From: Thiohalomonas sp963783235
GTDB lineage: Bacteria > Pseudomonadota > Gammaproteobacteria > Thiohalomonadales > Thiohalomonadaceae
Reading direction: 5' to 3'
NCBI GenBank assembly: GCA_963783235.1
Contig: CAWAMN010000001.1
Location: forward strand, 62,001-126,000
DNA: 64,000 bases
The notes under the pieces were generated by a model. That model worked only from the letters and a program-made list of their open reading frames with translations. It had not been told where the DNA came from and did not search any database. The position numbers were made by a program, and so were the translations under genes. Of the stretch, positions 48,202 to 57,379 are shown piece by piece; positions within the stretch are counted from its first letter, which is position 1; each line of letters opens with the position of its first letter.

Positions 48202-49483
48202 TGAAAGAACTAAACTGCTTCCGGTCCAGACGGATGCCCTTCAGGTCATTGCCAGCCGCGAAATAGGGGAATGCACCATCGAAATCCTTCCTGGCGTCGA
48301 GAGCACGACCCAAGGCAAAGTGCAGGGCGGTTTTTTGGGAACGGCCTATTGCTTCGCCTTCGGGATTCGTCAGAAGCCTTTCGGCGAGTTCAATGGCTTC
48401 GTCGCAGCGCTTCAGATGCTTGCAGAAACCTAGGAATTTGATAACGGCTTGAGGCTGTGGTGGCTCCTTGTGCAAAAACGGCGCAATAAGTTCATAAGCC
48501 TCCTCGTGACGACCCTGCAGGTCATAGACAGAAACGAGTCCGGCGATATTATCGATGTTCGACGGTTCCCTGCGAATCAAGCCTTTAAAGAGCCGAATGG
48601 CCTCTTCAAAATCGCCCTCACTCACCTTCAAGTCAGCCAAGGGCTTTTCCGCTGGCGCAAAGTCAGGCCTTGCCGACAGGGCGCTCTCAAAGGCTTTCTT
48701 TGCGTCAAGGACACTGCCCCGTGATAGATAGAATACACCTAGGTTCTGATGGACCTCAGGACGTTCGGGGTTTAGGCGGGCGCCCTCCTTGAGCAGAGTG
48801 AGTGCTTCGCGGTCACGGCCTTGTTCAACAAGGAGGTTGCCAAAGTTGCTGTAACTTTCCGGTCGACTCGGATCTTTTTCGATTGCCTTTACATAAGCGC
48901 GTTCAGCCTTGTCAAAATTTCCCTGGCCTGCGCAGGCGGCGGCGATATTGATGTAGGGCAGGGCAGAATCCGGCTTCAGCTTTATCGCTTTATCCAGGAT
49001 TATGATTGCTTCATTGTACTGTTTCGCCTCAATGAGCGTCGTACTCATGTCGATATAGATACTCAGATCTTTTGGCGCAAGTTGAAGAGAGCGGCGGTGG
49101 CAGGACACGGCCTCTGCGTAATGCCCCAAACGTGCCAGCGTCCTCCCCATGGACCGGAATGTGTCGGTATCTTCGGGGTCCAAATCTGCTGCCTGGGCAT
49201 AGGCGGTAAGGGCGTCCTGAAGTTTCCCCTGGGAGACAAGCGCTGTGCCCAAGTCACGGGCGGCTCGGCCGCAATCGGGCTCGAGTTCAAGAAGATGGCG
49301 GTAGCAGCGCTCGGCGTCGGCGAAGCGCCGCTGGTTGAAGTGAACAGCGCCGAGCAGCCGCCATGCCCCGGGGGTTTGCCCGTCGGATTTCAGCAGGCGG
49401 CTTAGTACCGCTTCGGCCTCTTTTAATCGACCACGCTGAAGCAGTTTACTGGCCTTGTTCAGTTTCGCTGATGTCTTTTCCAT
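48149..49483 (-). CDS. TPR domain, N-terminal part of split TPR-sulfotransferase
   Basis: A 444-residue protein of about ten tetratricopeptide repeats, for example RFADAERCYRHLLELEPDCGRAARDLG, QYNEAIIILDKAIKLKPDSALPYINIA and NFDKAERAYVKAIEKDPSRPESYSN. The end DRKQFSSFIDRSIERFSTGF is where the family continues into the sulfotransferase; here the frame closes with SREPS. It is divergent from fliC and downstream of nothing else. The product may modify flagellin or a surface glycan, by position only. Confidence 0.85.
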   Translation of the reverse strand: MEKTSAKLNKASKLLQRGRLKEAEAVLSRLLKSDGQTPGAWRLLGAVHFNQRRFADAERCYRHLLELEPDCGRAARDLGTALVSQGKLQDALTAYAQAADLDPEDTDTFRSMGRTLARLGHYAEAVSCHRRSLQLAPKDLSIYIDMSTTLIEAKQYNEAIIILDKAIKLKPDSALPYINIAAACAGQGNFDKAERAYVKAIEKDPSRPESYSNFGNLLVEQGRDREALTLLKEGARLNPERPEVHQNLGVFYLSRGSVLDAKKAFESALSARPDFAPAEKPLADLKVSEGDFEEAIRLFKGLIRREPSNIDNIAGLVSVYDLQGRHEEAYELIAPFLHKEPPQPQAVIKFLGFCKHLKRCDEAIELAERLLTNPEGEAIGRSQKTALHFALGRALDARKDFDGAFPYFAAGNDLKGIRLDRKQFSSFIDRSIERFSTGFSREPS

Positions 49484-49646
49484 GCCGCTACGCCTCTTGG
49501 GAACCTATCTTCGAGGGTTAAGCAAGGGAAATGCCAGATCAAATTTTTACCTCACCGCGCCTAACAAAGCGATAGAAGTACAGCCCGACGGTGTAAGGCC
49601 ACGGCACATGTTGGTCCTGTAACCCATTGATGAATTGAGATAATTC

Positions 49647-49655
49647 GGGGGGGGG
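49647..49655. repeat. Homopolymer of nine G upstream of fliC promoter
   Basis: An uninterrupted G9 run 24 bp upstream of the fliC -35 element, in the gap between the divergent TPR-sulfotransferase and fliC. Such runs slip easily. The rest of the 330-bp gap (49484-49813) holds no gene. Confidence 0.9.
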
Positions 49656-49679
49656 CATCTGGCGAGGTCGCATTGCCCC

Positions 49680-49706
49680 TAAAGTTCTTTTTGCGGCGGA
49701 CGATAT
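49680..49706 (+). promoter_or_regulatory. Sigma28 (FliA) promoter of fliC
   Basis: TAAAGTTC (49680-49687), 11 bases, GACGATAT (49699-49706). Seven of eight bases match at -35 and six of eight at -10, with ideal spacing. It is nearly identical to the flgM promoter. The 108-bp leader ends with AAGGAG before the ATG. Confidence 0.88.
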
Positions 49707-49813
49707 GAAGAGCGAAGGCGGTGAATACTCTGGTTAGAGAGTATATCCGTCAAAAAACAGACGGTCATCCGGGGCAAGACCCTCGGAGCCCGGAAGAAAC
49801 AAGGAGCAGAACA

Positions 49814-51166
49814 ATGCCTCAAATTATCAATACCAACATGATGTCGCTGAACTCTCAGCGGAACCTGGACAGCTCCCAGGGGGCGTTGAAGACGTCACTG
49901 CAGCGGCTCTCCTCCGGCCTGCGTATCAATAGCGCGAAAGACGACGCCGCCGGCCTCGCCATTTCCGAGCGCTTCACTTCGCAGATCCGCGGCCTCAACC
50001 AGGCCGTCCGGAATGCCAACGACGGTATCTCCCTGGCCCAGACCTCCGAAGGGGCGCTCACCGAATACGGCGCCATGGCGCAGCGTGTGCGTGAGCTGGC
50101 GGTGCAGTCGGCCAACGATACCAACTCCTCCTCGGATCGTCAGGCGCTGAACAACGAGGTGAGCCAGCTGCTCAGTGAGATGTCGCGCATCGCGACCTCG
50201 ACGGACTTCAACGGCCAGAAAGTGCTGGACGGCTCCCTGGAAAGCCTCGATTTCCAGGTGGGCGCCAACCGTGGCCAGACCATCACCGTTACGGGAACCG
50301 ACGCCCGTACCTCCGAGGTGGGCGCCGCGGTGCTGGAGGGCGATGACATCGCCAGCACGACGGCGATGACTGGACTGACCGACGACATGACCATCAACGG
50401 CGTGAGCGTCGATCTGTCCAGTGTCTCGACTACGGCGGATATCGTTGATGCCATCAACGCGAAAACGGGCGACACTGGCGTGACAGCGACTCAGGACTCC
50501 ACGACGGAGGTTGAGTTCACGAGCTTGAGCCTGCCAAGTGGTACTACCTCCGATATCATTGTCAATGGAACGACCGTCACCATTGCCGATGGTGCTTCGG
50601 CAGATGCCGCCGCAGCGACGATTTCCGATGGGGTGGATGGTGTTACGGCCACGGTCGACTCGGACGGCAACATTACCCTGTCCTCCAGCAGCGACATTGT
50701 GATCACCGACGCTGATGATGTGCTGGGCGGGGGCTCACCCGCGACCACCTACGCGGCCGCCATCGATCTGACGGCGGAGTATGGCAATGATATCAGTGTG
50801 GCCGGGACCGATGCGCCGACGGCACTCGGGTTGACCGGAACAGCCCAGCAGATGAGCCTCGCTGACGTTTCTGTCGCCACCAAGGAGGACTCGAACGATG
50901 CCCTGCGCACCCTCGACTACTCCCTGCAGATGCTCAACGGCTTCCGTTCGGAACTCGGTGCCATCCAGAACCGGTTCGAGTCCACTATCTCCAACCTGAG
51001 CACCACGTCGGAGAACCTGAGCGCTGCCCGTTCGCGTATCCAGGACGCCGACTTTGCGGCGGAAACGGCGGAGCTCACCCGTACCCAGATCCTTCAGCAG
51101 GCGGGTACGGCCATGTTGGCTCAGGCTAACCAAATTCCGCAGAATGTACTGTCGCTGCTGCAGTAA
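49814..51166 (+). CDS. fliC: Flagellin FliC
   Basis: A 450-residue filament subunit starting MPQIINTNMMSLNSQRNLDSS. The N-terminal D0/D1 (LSSGLRINSAKDDAAGLAISERF, IRGLNQAVRNANDGISLAQTSEGAL) and C-terminal D1/D0 (ALRTLDYSLQMLNGFRSELGAIQNRFESTISNL, QAGTAMLAQANQIPQNVLSLLQ) are highly conserved. The middle 190 residues are Ser/Thr/Asp-rich surface domains. The low-pI acidic surface would suit a saline habitat. A frame starting at 49721 is dismissed because AAGGAG sits 8 bases before 49814. Confidence 0.97.
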   Translation: MPQIINTNMMSLNSQRNLDSSQGALKTSLQRLSSGLRINSAKDDAAGLAISERFTSQIRGLNQAVRNANDGISLAQTSEGALTEYGAMAQRVRELAVQSANDTNSSSDRQALNNEVSQLLSEMSRIATSTDFNGQKVLDGSLESLDFQVGANRGQTITVTGTDARTSEVGAAVLEGDDIASTTAMTGLTDDMTINGVSVDLSSVSTTADIVDAINAKTGDTGVTATQDSTTEVEFTSLSLPSGTTSDIIVNGTTVTIADGASADAAAATISDGVDGVTATVDSDGNITLSSSSDIVITDADDVLGGGSPATTYAAAIDLTAEYGNDISVAGTDAPTALGLTGTAQQMSLADVSVATKEDSNDALRTLDYSLQMLNGFRSELGAIQNRFESTISNLSTTSENLSAARSRIQDADFAAETAELTRTQILQQAGTAMLAQANQIPQNVLSLLQ

Positions 51167-51187
51167 TAGCGGTATCAGAACCGGGGA

Positions 51188-51211
51188 GGGAGCGGTCTTC
51201 GGGCCGCTCCC
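51188..51211 (+). terminator. Stem-loop after fliC
   Basis: GGGAGCGG (51188-51195) pairs with CCGCTCCC (51204-51211) around an 8-base loop. There is no T-run, so it may slow or stabilise the fliC message 3' end rather than stop transcription, and let some read into flaG. Confidence 0.6.
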
Positions 51212-51237
51212 CGAACGGTCCATGAGAGGTAATTGTC

Positions 51238-51624
51238 ATGGCTGACGAATTGACAGTTCAAGGTGGTGGTTTGACGGCTCGGCCGACGACGGCGTCTGTC
51301 GCAGAAGTTGGGCAGGTTGCCGCTCGCAAACCGGAAAGTAGCGAGACCCCACCTCGGGACGAGCAGCAGAGGGTCAACGACCCCGAAGCGCTGGAGGCGG
51401 CGGTACGGAAGATCAATGACTACGTCCAGACCGTCCACCGGGAACTCAACTTCAGCATCGATGAGAGCGTAGGCCGGACGGTTATCAAGGTTATCAACGC
51501 CAAAGACAACGAACTGATCCGACAGATCCCCGCTGAAGAGGTATTGGCCGTTGCCAAACACCTCAAGGAGATGACCAGTGAGGGCTCCGCTGCCCGCGGT
51601 TTGCTGGTCAAGGTGGAAGTGTAG
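51238..51624 (+). CDS. flaG: FlaG family flagellar protein
   Basis: A 128-residue protein. The C-terminal half (INDYVQTVHRELNFSIDESVGRTVIKVINAKDNELIRQIPAEEVLAVAKHL) is the FlaG domain; the N-terminus is disordered. FlaG proteins affect filament length in other bacteria. Position between fliC and fliD is standard. Confidence 0.93.
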   Translation: MADELTVQGGGLTARPTTASVAEVGQVAARKPESSETPPRDEQQRVNDPEALEAAVRKINDYVQTVHRELNFSIDESVGRTVIKVINAKDNELIRQIPAEEVLAVAKHLKEMTSEGSAARGLLVKVEV

Positions 51625-51625
51625 G

Positions 51626-51642
51626 CTGGTACGATATTTGCC
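51626..51642 (+). promoter_or_regulatory. Sigma54 promoter of fliDST
   Basis: CTGGTACGATATTTGCC has GG at 51628-51629 and GC at 51640-51641, ten bases apart, with the consensus TGG-TACG and TTGC. It starts just after the flaG stop codon, 43 bp before fliD. Confidence 0.82.
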
Positions 51643-51684
51643 TTGTTTTGTGACAAGATTCTAATTTGACGGAAGGGCAATTCC

Positions 51685-53694
51685 ATGGCTGGGATTTCAT
51701 CGACCGGTGTCGGCTCAGGCCTGGACGTCGAGAGCATCGTTTCGCAGCTCATGGCGGCCGAGGCCAAGGCGCCGACGTTACGTCTAAACCGGCGTGAGGC
51801 CAGGCTTCAGGCCGAATTGTCCGCTGTCGGCTCAATCAAAGGTGCGCTTTCGGATTTTCAGTCCAGCCTTTCGAACCTGACCGATGCGGCTTCGTTTTCC
51901 AAACGCAAAGCCTCCTCCAGTGACACCGACCTCTTTACCGTTTCGGCAAACAGTAGTGCCAGCCCCGGGACGTATGGGGTGGAAGTCCAGAAATTGGCTC
52001 AGGCCCACAAAATCGCCAGCGGGGCCTTTGCCGACAGTACGTCCGCCGTAGGGACGGGAACGCTCAGGTTCCAGTTCGGTACCTTCGATGCCGGTACCTT
52101 CTCGACGAACGCGGATAAAGCCAGCGGGACGGTCACCATCGATGCTTCGAACAACAGTCTCGAAGGCATTCGGGATGCTGTTAACGAAGGCGATTTCGGG
52201 GTTCGTGCTTCCATCATCAACGACGGGACGGGTGATCGCCTGGTTTTTGCCTCCGAGGAAAGCGGTGCGGCCAACAGTCTCCGGGTAACCGCAAGCGGTG
52301 ACGGCGACGGCAGCGATACCGACAACGCGGGTCTTTCCCTGCTGTCCTATGATCCTACCGCCGTGGTGGGAAGCGGAAAAAACCTGACGGAAACCGTAGC
52401 GGCCCAGGATGCACTGGCCACCATCGATGGCATCGACATCACCAGTTCGACCAATACACTCAGCAGCGCTATTGAAGGGGTCTCCATCGACCTCAAGTCC
52501 GCTAACGTCGGCACCACCGAAACGCTAACGGTTGCTCTTGATAAAGGCAGCGTTTCCACGGCGGTTGATTCCTTTGTGAAAGGGTTCAACTCCCTTATCG
52601 GAACGTTCAATTCACTGACCAACTACAACGCCGAGACGGAACAGGCGGGTATATTGATCGGTGATTCCGGGGTGCGCGGTATCGAGAATCAACTGCGCAA
52701 TATCATCGGCGATGCCGTCCCCGGCTTGGACGGAAGCCTGCGCTCCCTGGCCGATCTCGGCATCAGTACGCAGCGCGACGGAACCCTGAGCCTTGATCAG
52801 AGCAAGCTGCAGGACGCACTGGATAACAATTTCGACGACGTTAGTCGGCTGTTTGCGGCTGTTGGGCAGTCGAGCGATTCACTGGTCGCATATAGTGATG
52901 CGAGCGATGCCACTCAGGCTGGCACGTACGCCGTCGACATCACGCAGCTAGCGACACAGGGCCTTTACACCGGCGGTGCCATCACCAACACGGTTATCGA
53001 TGGAACCAATAATACCTTTTCACTGAAAATCAATGGTATTCAGTCGGGTACCATCACTTTGGCCCAGGCCGATTACACCGGGATTGAGGATCAACTCGCC
53101 GCTGAGCTTCAGTCGAAGATCAATGGTGACGATACCCTTAGCGATGCCGATCTTTCCGTGACCGTGGCTTACGACAGCGCCAACAGCCGCTTTACGGTTA
53201 CCTCGGATCGCTACGGCAGTGATTCGACTGTCGAAATTACCAGTGCAAATGCCGCCCTCGGGTTAAGCGCCGGAACCGGGGTTGCCGGTGTTGATGTCGA
53301 GGGCTCGATTGGCGGGGCAAGCGCGACCGGATTGGGTCAGACACTGACCGGCACGGGAGCCGCCCGCGGGTTGCAGATCGACGTGAGCGGTGGCGCGACC
53401 GGAAGCCGTGGCTCCATCGTTTTTTCCCGGGGAGTGGCGGACCGACTCGACGGCCTCGTGGCGCAGTACCTCGAGTCCGACAGCTTTCTCGACTCACGTA
53501 CCAGCAGCATCGAAAGACAGCTCGATACGATCGATGATCAGCGCGAACAGTTGAAGCGGCGTTTGGATCGCGTCGAACAGCGCTACCGTGATCAGTTTAC
53601 CCAGCTGGATGTCCTGATGGCGCAAATGCAGACAACGAGCGAATTTTTGACGAACCAGTTGAGTGCATTACCAGGGGCTTCGAAGTCGAAATAG
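51685..53694 (+). CDS. fliD: Filament cap protein FliD
   Basis: A 669-residue cap protein, about 200 residues longer than most. The N-terminal STGVGSGLDVESIVSQLMAAEAKAPTLRLNRREARLQAELSAVGSIKGAL is FliD_N; the C-terminal coiled coil DTIDDQREQLKRRLDRVEQRYRDQFTQLDVLMAQMQTTSEFLTNQLSAL is FliD_C. The additional length lies near residues 400-580 and contains flagellin-like repeats (SLKINGIQSGTITLAQADYTG). It caps the filament tip and helps flagellin fold. Good RBS GGAAGGG upstream. Confidence 0.94.
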   Translation: MAGISSTGVGSGLDVESIVSQLMAAEAKAPTLRLNRREARLQAELSAVGSIKGALSDFQSSLSNLTDAASFSKRKASSSDTDLFTVSANSSASPGTYGVEVQKLAQAHKIASGAFADSTSAVGTGTLRFQFGTFDAGTFSTNADKASGTVTIDASNNSLEGIRDAVNEGDFGVRASIINDGTGDRLVFASEESGAANSLRVTASGDGDGSDTDNAGLSLLSYDPTAVVGSGKNLTETVAAQDALATIDGIDITSSTNTLSSAIEGVSIDLKSANVGTTETLTVALDKGSVSTAVDSFVKGFNSLIGTFNSLTNYNAETEQAGILIGDSGVRGIENQLRNIIGDAVPGLDGSLRSLADLGISTQRDGTLSLDQSKLQDALDNNFDDVSRLFAAVGQSSDSLVAYSDASDATQAGTYAVDITQLATQGLYTGGAITNTVIDGTNNTFSLKINGIQSGTITLAQADYTGIEDQLAAELQSKINGDDTLSDADLSVTVAYDSANSRFTVTSDRYGSDSTVEITSANAALGLSAGTGVAGVDVEGSIGGASATGLGQTLTGTGAARGLQIDVSGGATGSRGSIVFSRGVADRLDGLVAQYLESDSFLDSRTSSIERQLDTIDDQREQLKRRLDRVEQRYRDQFTQLDVLMAQMQTTSEFLTNQLSALPGASKSK

Positions 53695-53736
53695 GTTCGG
53701 TAACAATAACAAACTGAATTCTTTTAGAGGTGAGTG

Positions 53737-54159
53737 ATGGCATATCCGAACATGGGTGGGCAAAACGCTCTGCGGCAGTACGGCCAGGTTGCGGCGCATT
53801 CGCGTGTGGAAGCCGCCAGTCCCCACCGCCTGGTCCAGATGCTGCTTGAAGGTGCTCTTGAGAAGATCAATCTGGCCAAGGGGTACATGACGCACGGGCA
53901 GGTGGCCGAGAAGGGCAGCCACATCGGTACGGCGATTTCCATCATAGATGGGTTGCGTGCCAGTTTGGACTACGCCGCCGGCGGTGAAGTGGCCCAAAAC
54001 ATGGGTGATCTTTACGAGTATATGGAACGCCGGCTGACCGAAGCCAATATCAAGAACGATGTTGAGATCCTCAACGAGGTCACCAGCCTCCTGCATCAGG
54101 TCAAAAGTGCCTGGGATGCTATCGGCGATGAAGTGACCAAACAGCACGCGACCGGTTAA
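53737..54159 (+). CDS. fliS: Flagellin export chaperone FliS
   Basis: A 140-residue helical bundle. The sequence ALRQYGQVAAHSRVEAASPHRLVQMLLEGALEKINLAKGYM and ISIIDGLRASLDYAAGGEVAQNMGDLYEYMERRLTEANIKND are the FliS family core. It binds the FliC C-terminus to prevent early polymerisation. GAGGTGA precedes the ATG, and fliT begins 2 bp later. Confidence 0.95.
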   Translation: MAYPNMGGQNALRQYGQVAAHSRVEAASPHRLVQMLLEGALEKINLAKGYMTHGQVAEKGSHIGTAISIIDGLRASLDYAAGGEVAQNMGDLYEYMERRLTEANIKNDVEILNEVTSLLHQVKSAWDAIGDEVTKQHATG

Positions 54160-54161
54160 TC

Positions 54162-54476
54162 GTGGAAAAAGAGAGACTCCAGGCGTGGGACGATATACGA
54201 AAGCTGACCTCGGCCATGGGCCGAATGGCCGAGGAGGGTCAATGGGAACAAGTCGGGGAGCTGGAAAGCCGGCGTAGAGAGCGTCTGGAAAGGTTTTTCA
54301 GCACCCCCGTCCCGTCCTCCGACGCACCGGCCGTGGCGGAGGCTATCCGCGAACTTATGGCCCTGGATGAGGCTATCACCCACCGGGGGGCGGCCCTCCG
54401 GGAGGAAGTCGCCCGGGAACTCAATACGATTTCCAAGGGGCGCAGGGCCTCTGCAGCCTACTCCGAGAATCGCTAA
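54162..54476 (+). CDS. fliT: Flagellar chaperone FliT-like protein
   Basis: A 104-residue helical protein translated from a GTG just after fliS. The content (EKERLQAWDDIRKLTSAMGRMAEEGQWEQVGELESRRRERLERFFSTP) matches the FliT-like helical hairpin, which binds FliD. The family is poorly conserved, so the name relies on position after fliS, length and helix pattern. Confidence 0.78.
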   Translation: MEKERLQAWDDIRKLTSAMGRMAEEGQWEQVGELESRRRERLERFFSTPVPSSDAPAVAEAIRELMALDEAITHRGAALREEVARELNTISKGRRASAAYSENR

Positions 54477-54600
54477 ACCCCTCAAATCAACAGGATGCAA
54501 AGTCTGTCCTTGATGGATAAACATCGGGCGACGAGAATTTGACTCGTCCTGCATTCGTGGTAATCTGCCTAACCAAAGTGCGGTCGAACTGGAGAGGCTG

Positions 54601-56010
54601 ATGGCAACCGCAGACACCGTCCTGGTGGTCGATGCTGACGCAGAGCGACGCTCTCAACTGAGCGCCGTTCTCGATTTCATCAGGTACGGGCATGCCGTTG
54701 GCACGGACCCGGATGGTTGGCGGGATTGCTCAACCCGTGACGGTCTGCGAGCCGTCTTCATCGGTTCGGGCGATGCGACCGGAAACTTGACCGGTTCGCT
54801 GGTCGATTGGGCCGCGGGAGTTCCCATCTTTATGTACGGCCAGTCGCTTACGGCCGATCTGCCTGCCGGTGTCTTGGCGAAAATCGATTTCCCGACCAGC
54901 TACAGCCAGCTGGTGACGCTCCTTCACCGCGCGGATATCTACCGCGAGGGCTTTCCCAATCAGCGTGTCACCGGAGAGCCGGTGCCCCTGCAACGGACGC
55001 TGATCGGGCAGAGTCCCGGCATCCGCGATGTCCGACGCCTGATTACGCAGGTGGCCGACTCCGAGGCCAATGTCCTGATCCTGGGGGAGTCCGGTACCGG
55101 CAAAGAGGTGGTGGCGCGCAATCTGCACTTTCTGTCCTCCCGAAGGGATGCTCCATTCGTTCCGGTCAACTGCGGCGCGATTCCGGGGGATCTGCTGGAA
55201 AGCGAACTGTTCGGCCACGAAAAGGGCGCGTTTACCGGCGCCATTACCGCCCGGCAGGGTAGGTTCGAGTTGGCCGAGGGGGGAACGCTCTTCCTGGACG
55301 AGATTGGCGATATGCCCTTACCGATGCAGGTCAAGCTGCTGCGGGTCCTGCAGGAGCGCACATTCGAGCGGGTGGGTAGTAACAAGAGCATCAAGGCCGA
55401 TGTCCGAATCGTCGCGGCGACCCACCGAGACCTCGAGGAGCACATTCGGGAGGGAAATTTCCGGGAGGACCTCTACTACCGTTTGAACGTCTTTCCCATT
55501 GAAATGCCTGCCTTGCGGGAACGGCGGGAAGACGTTCCGCTAATGGTCGATGAGTTCATTCAACGCCTTGAAGCGCAGGATCGGGGCACGGTCCGGTTGA
55601 CGAGCGCCGCGATGGAATCGCTCGCCCACTATCCATGGCAGGGTAATGTCCGTGAACTGGCGAACCTGGTGGAACGACTGGTTATCATGTTCCCCCAAGG
55701 AGTCGTGGATTACCGGGACCTTCCAGAGAAGTTTCAGATGGAGGGTGTCGATCTCTCGGACCAACCGCCGTTGCCGGAACCCGTAACGGCGCAAGTTCCC
55801 GCGACCCCTGATGCACCTGAGTTCCTTACAATCCCCGCGGGGGGGATGGACCTGAAGGCACACCTTGCCGATCTTGAGAAAACCTATATTCAGCAGGCGC
55901 TGGAAGAGGCTGACGGCGTTGTCGCCCACGCGGCCAAACGGCTCAACATGCGCCGGACCACCCTGGTGGAGAAGATGCGCAAGTACGATCTGCAGCGTTG
56001 CGAGGCATAG
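54601..56010 (+). CDS. fleQ: Flagellar master regulator FleQ (sigma54 activator)
   Basis: A 469-residue protein. Residues 1-120 are a FleQ-type receiver-like domain without the standard phospho-Asp. Residues 135-375 are the AAA+ domain with Walker A GESGTGKE, GAFTGA (sigma54 contact, intact), Walker B LFLDEIGDMP and the arginine finger region LREDLYYRLN-like. The C-terminus (LEKTYIQQALEEADGVVAHAAKRLNMRRTTLVEKMRKYDL) is a Fis-type HTH. It activates fleSR, fliE and other early flagellar operons at RpoN promoters and in relatives responds to c-di-GMP. The start at 54601 has GGAGAGG upstream. Confidence 0.95.
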   Translation: MATADTVLVVDADAERRSQLSAVLDFIRYGHAVGTDPDGWRDCSTRDGLRAVFIGSGDATGNLTGSLVDWAAGVPIFMYGQSLTADLPAGVLAKIDFPTSYSQLVTLLHRADIYREGFPNQRVTGEPVPLQRTLIGQSPGIRDVRRLITQVADSEANVLILGESGTGKEVVARNLHFLSSRRDAPFVPVNCGAIPGDLLESELFGHEKGAFTGAITARQGRFELAEGGTLFLDEIGDMPLPMQVKLLRVLQERTFERVGSNKSIKADVRIVAATHRDLEEHIREGNFREDLYYRLNVFPIEMPALRERREDVPLMVDEFIQRLEAQDRGTVRLTSAAMESLAHYPWQGNVRELANLVERLVIMFPQGVVDYRDLPEKFQMEGVDLSDQPPLPEPVTAQVPATPDAPEFLTIPAGGMDLKAHLADLEKTYIQQALEEADGVVAHAAKRLNMRRTTLVEKMRKYDLQRCEA

Positions 56011-56198
56011 TGCCACTGAGTTGTTAGTCGGCGGCTCGGCGTACGGGGGGGAGTTCTCGCCGCGACATACATTCGAGCTGAATCGCCCCCAGGTTTGGGC
56101 GCCTTCCTACCTCAAAAACTCCCGTCGAGATTTTGACATTCCAATCCCTTCGTCCTTTTGTTCGCATCAACCTAATGAATTTGCTAGGAAAAAGTTTA

Positions 56199-56216
56199 TT
56201 GGCATGAGCCATGCAT
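56199..56216 (+). promoter_or_regulatory. Sigma54 promoter of fleSR
   Basis: TTGGCATGAGCCATGCAT has GG at 56201-56202 and GC at 56213-56214, ten bases apart, with good -24 and -12 flanks. It is 32 bp before fleS, which fits FleQ-dependent control as known in Pseudomonas. Confidence 0.85.
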
Positions 56217-56247
56217 CGGATCCGGCACAGATCGGATTGAGCGGCTT

Positions 56248-57288
56248 ATGGGACACGAACAAACTTTTCAATGCCGGGCCCGGGAGGTTTCTGAGAGCTT
56301 CGCGGCGGCGGACCGTTTCGAAAGCTTGCTGAATGCACTTCCGGCCGCTGTCGTCGTGCTGGACGGCAATGGCCGGATTCAGGAGTGCAATCCGGCTGCC
56401 CGCGAACTGTTGGAGGTGCCGCTCGACGGCGAGCGCTGGCGGGATATCGCCCGGCGTGTATTTCGGTACTCCGAATCCGGGGAAGATCTCGTTTTGCGAA
56501 ACGGGCGTTGGGTCAGTCTCTCCACCTGTCCGCTCGGAACGGCCCCCGGCCAGATTCTGCTGCTCCACGACACTACCGAAAACCGGCGTCTCCATGAACG
56601 GCTGGAGCACGCCCGGCGGCTGACCGACATGGGAAGAATGGCGGCCTCTCTCGCCCACCAGATCCGCACACCGCTGACCACCGCACTGCTTTATGCCTCT
56701 CACCTGAAGCGCGACGACCTGATCGCCGAAAAACGCCGAACCTTTGCCGGCAAGCTGGCCGACCGCCTTCGTCACCTCGAACGGCTGGTCACGGATATGC
56801 TGGTCTTTGCCCGTGGCGGCGGAAATCCCACCCAAGCCATCGAAGTCGAAAGCCTCATTGATGCGGTAGTGGAAGCCGCCGCTGATTCCTGCGCCGCCCG
56901 AGGGACCGCTCTGATTTGGGAAAAGGGGCAGGAAAAAACGAGCGTGACAGGCAACCGAACACTGCTTTTGACACTTTTTCAGAACCTGATCGCCAACGCT
57001 CTCGATGCGATGGAAGGCGGGGGCCGAATCGATCTGGCCGTCCGCCGGGTGGCCGAACAGGTGGAAATTACCGTCATCGATGAAGGACCGGGGATCGCCC
57101 CGGAGCTGCAAGAGAGGATTTTCGAACCTTTTACGACGACCCGTTCGGGGGGAAACGGCCTGGGATTGGCCGTAGTCCGTGCCGTCGCGCGTGCCCATCA
57201 GGGCGATGTCCGGGTGGATTCGAAGCCGGGACCGGGTAGCCGATTCACCGTTTCGCTGCCCCTGGCCGTAACAGGAAGCCACCGATGA
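56248..57288 (+). CDS. fleS: Flagellar sensor histidine kinase FleS
   Basis: A 346-residue cytosolic kinase. A PAS domain (residues 25-120, FESLLNALPAAVVVLDGNGRIQECNPAARELL) is followed by HisKA (MGRMAASLAHQIRTPLTTALLYASHL, phospho-His in AHQIRTPL) and HATPase (NLIANALDAM, DEGPGIAP, GGNGLGLAVVRAVARAH). It has no membrane helix, as usual for FleS/FlrB. It phosphorylates FleR. Its promoter is the sigma54 site just upstream. Confidence 0.93.
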   Translation: MGHEQTFQCRAREVSESFAAADRFESLLNALPAAVVVLDGNGRIQECNPAARELLEVPLDGERWRDIARRVFRYSESGEDLVLRNGRWVSLSTCPLGTAPGQILLLHDTTENRRLHERLEHARRLTDMGRMAASLAHQIRTPLTTALLYASHLKRDDLIAEKRRTFAGKLADRLRHLERLVTDMLVFARGGGNPTQAIEVESLIDAVVEAAADSCAARGTALIWEKGQEKTSVTGNRTLLLTLFQNLIANALDAMEGGGRIDLAVRRVAEQVEITVIDEGPGIAPELQERIFEPFTTTRSGGNGLGLAVVRAVARAHQGDVRVDSKPGPGSRFTVSLPLAVTGSHR

Positions 57289-57379
57289 AATCCGACAATA
57301 GAAGCCAGCCCTCTGGGCGACCCCGTCCGGTTGGCTTTCGCCCACGGGGTGGGCTCCTACAGAGTGCATGAGGTGCGAT

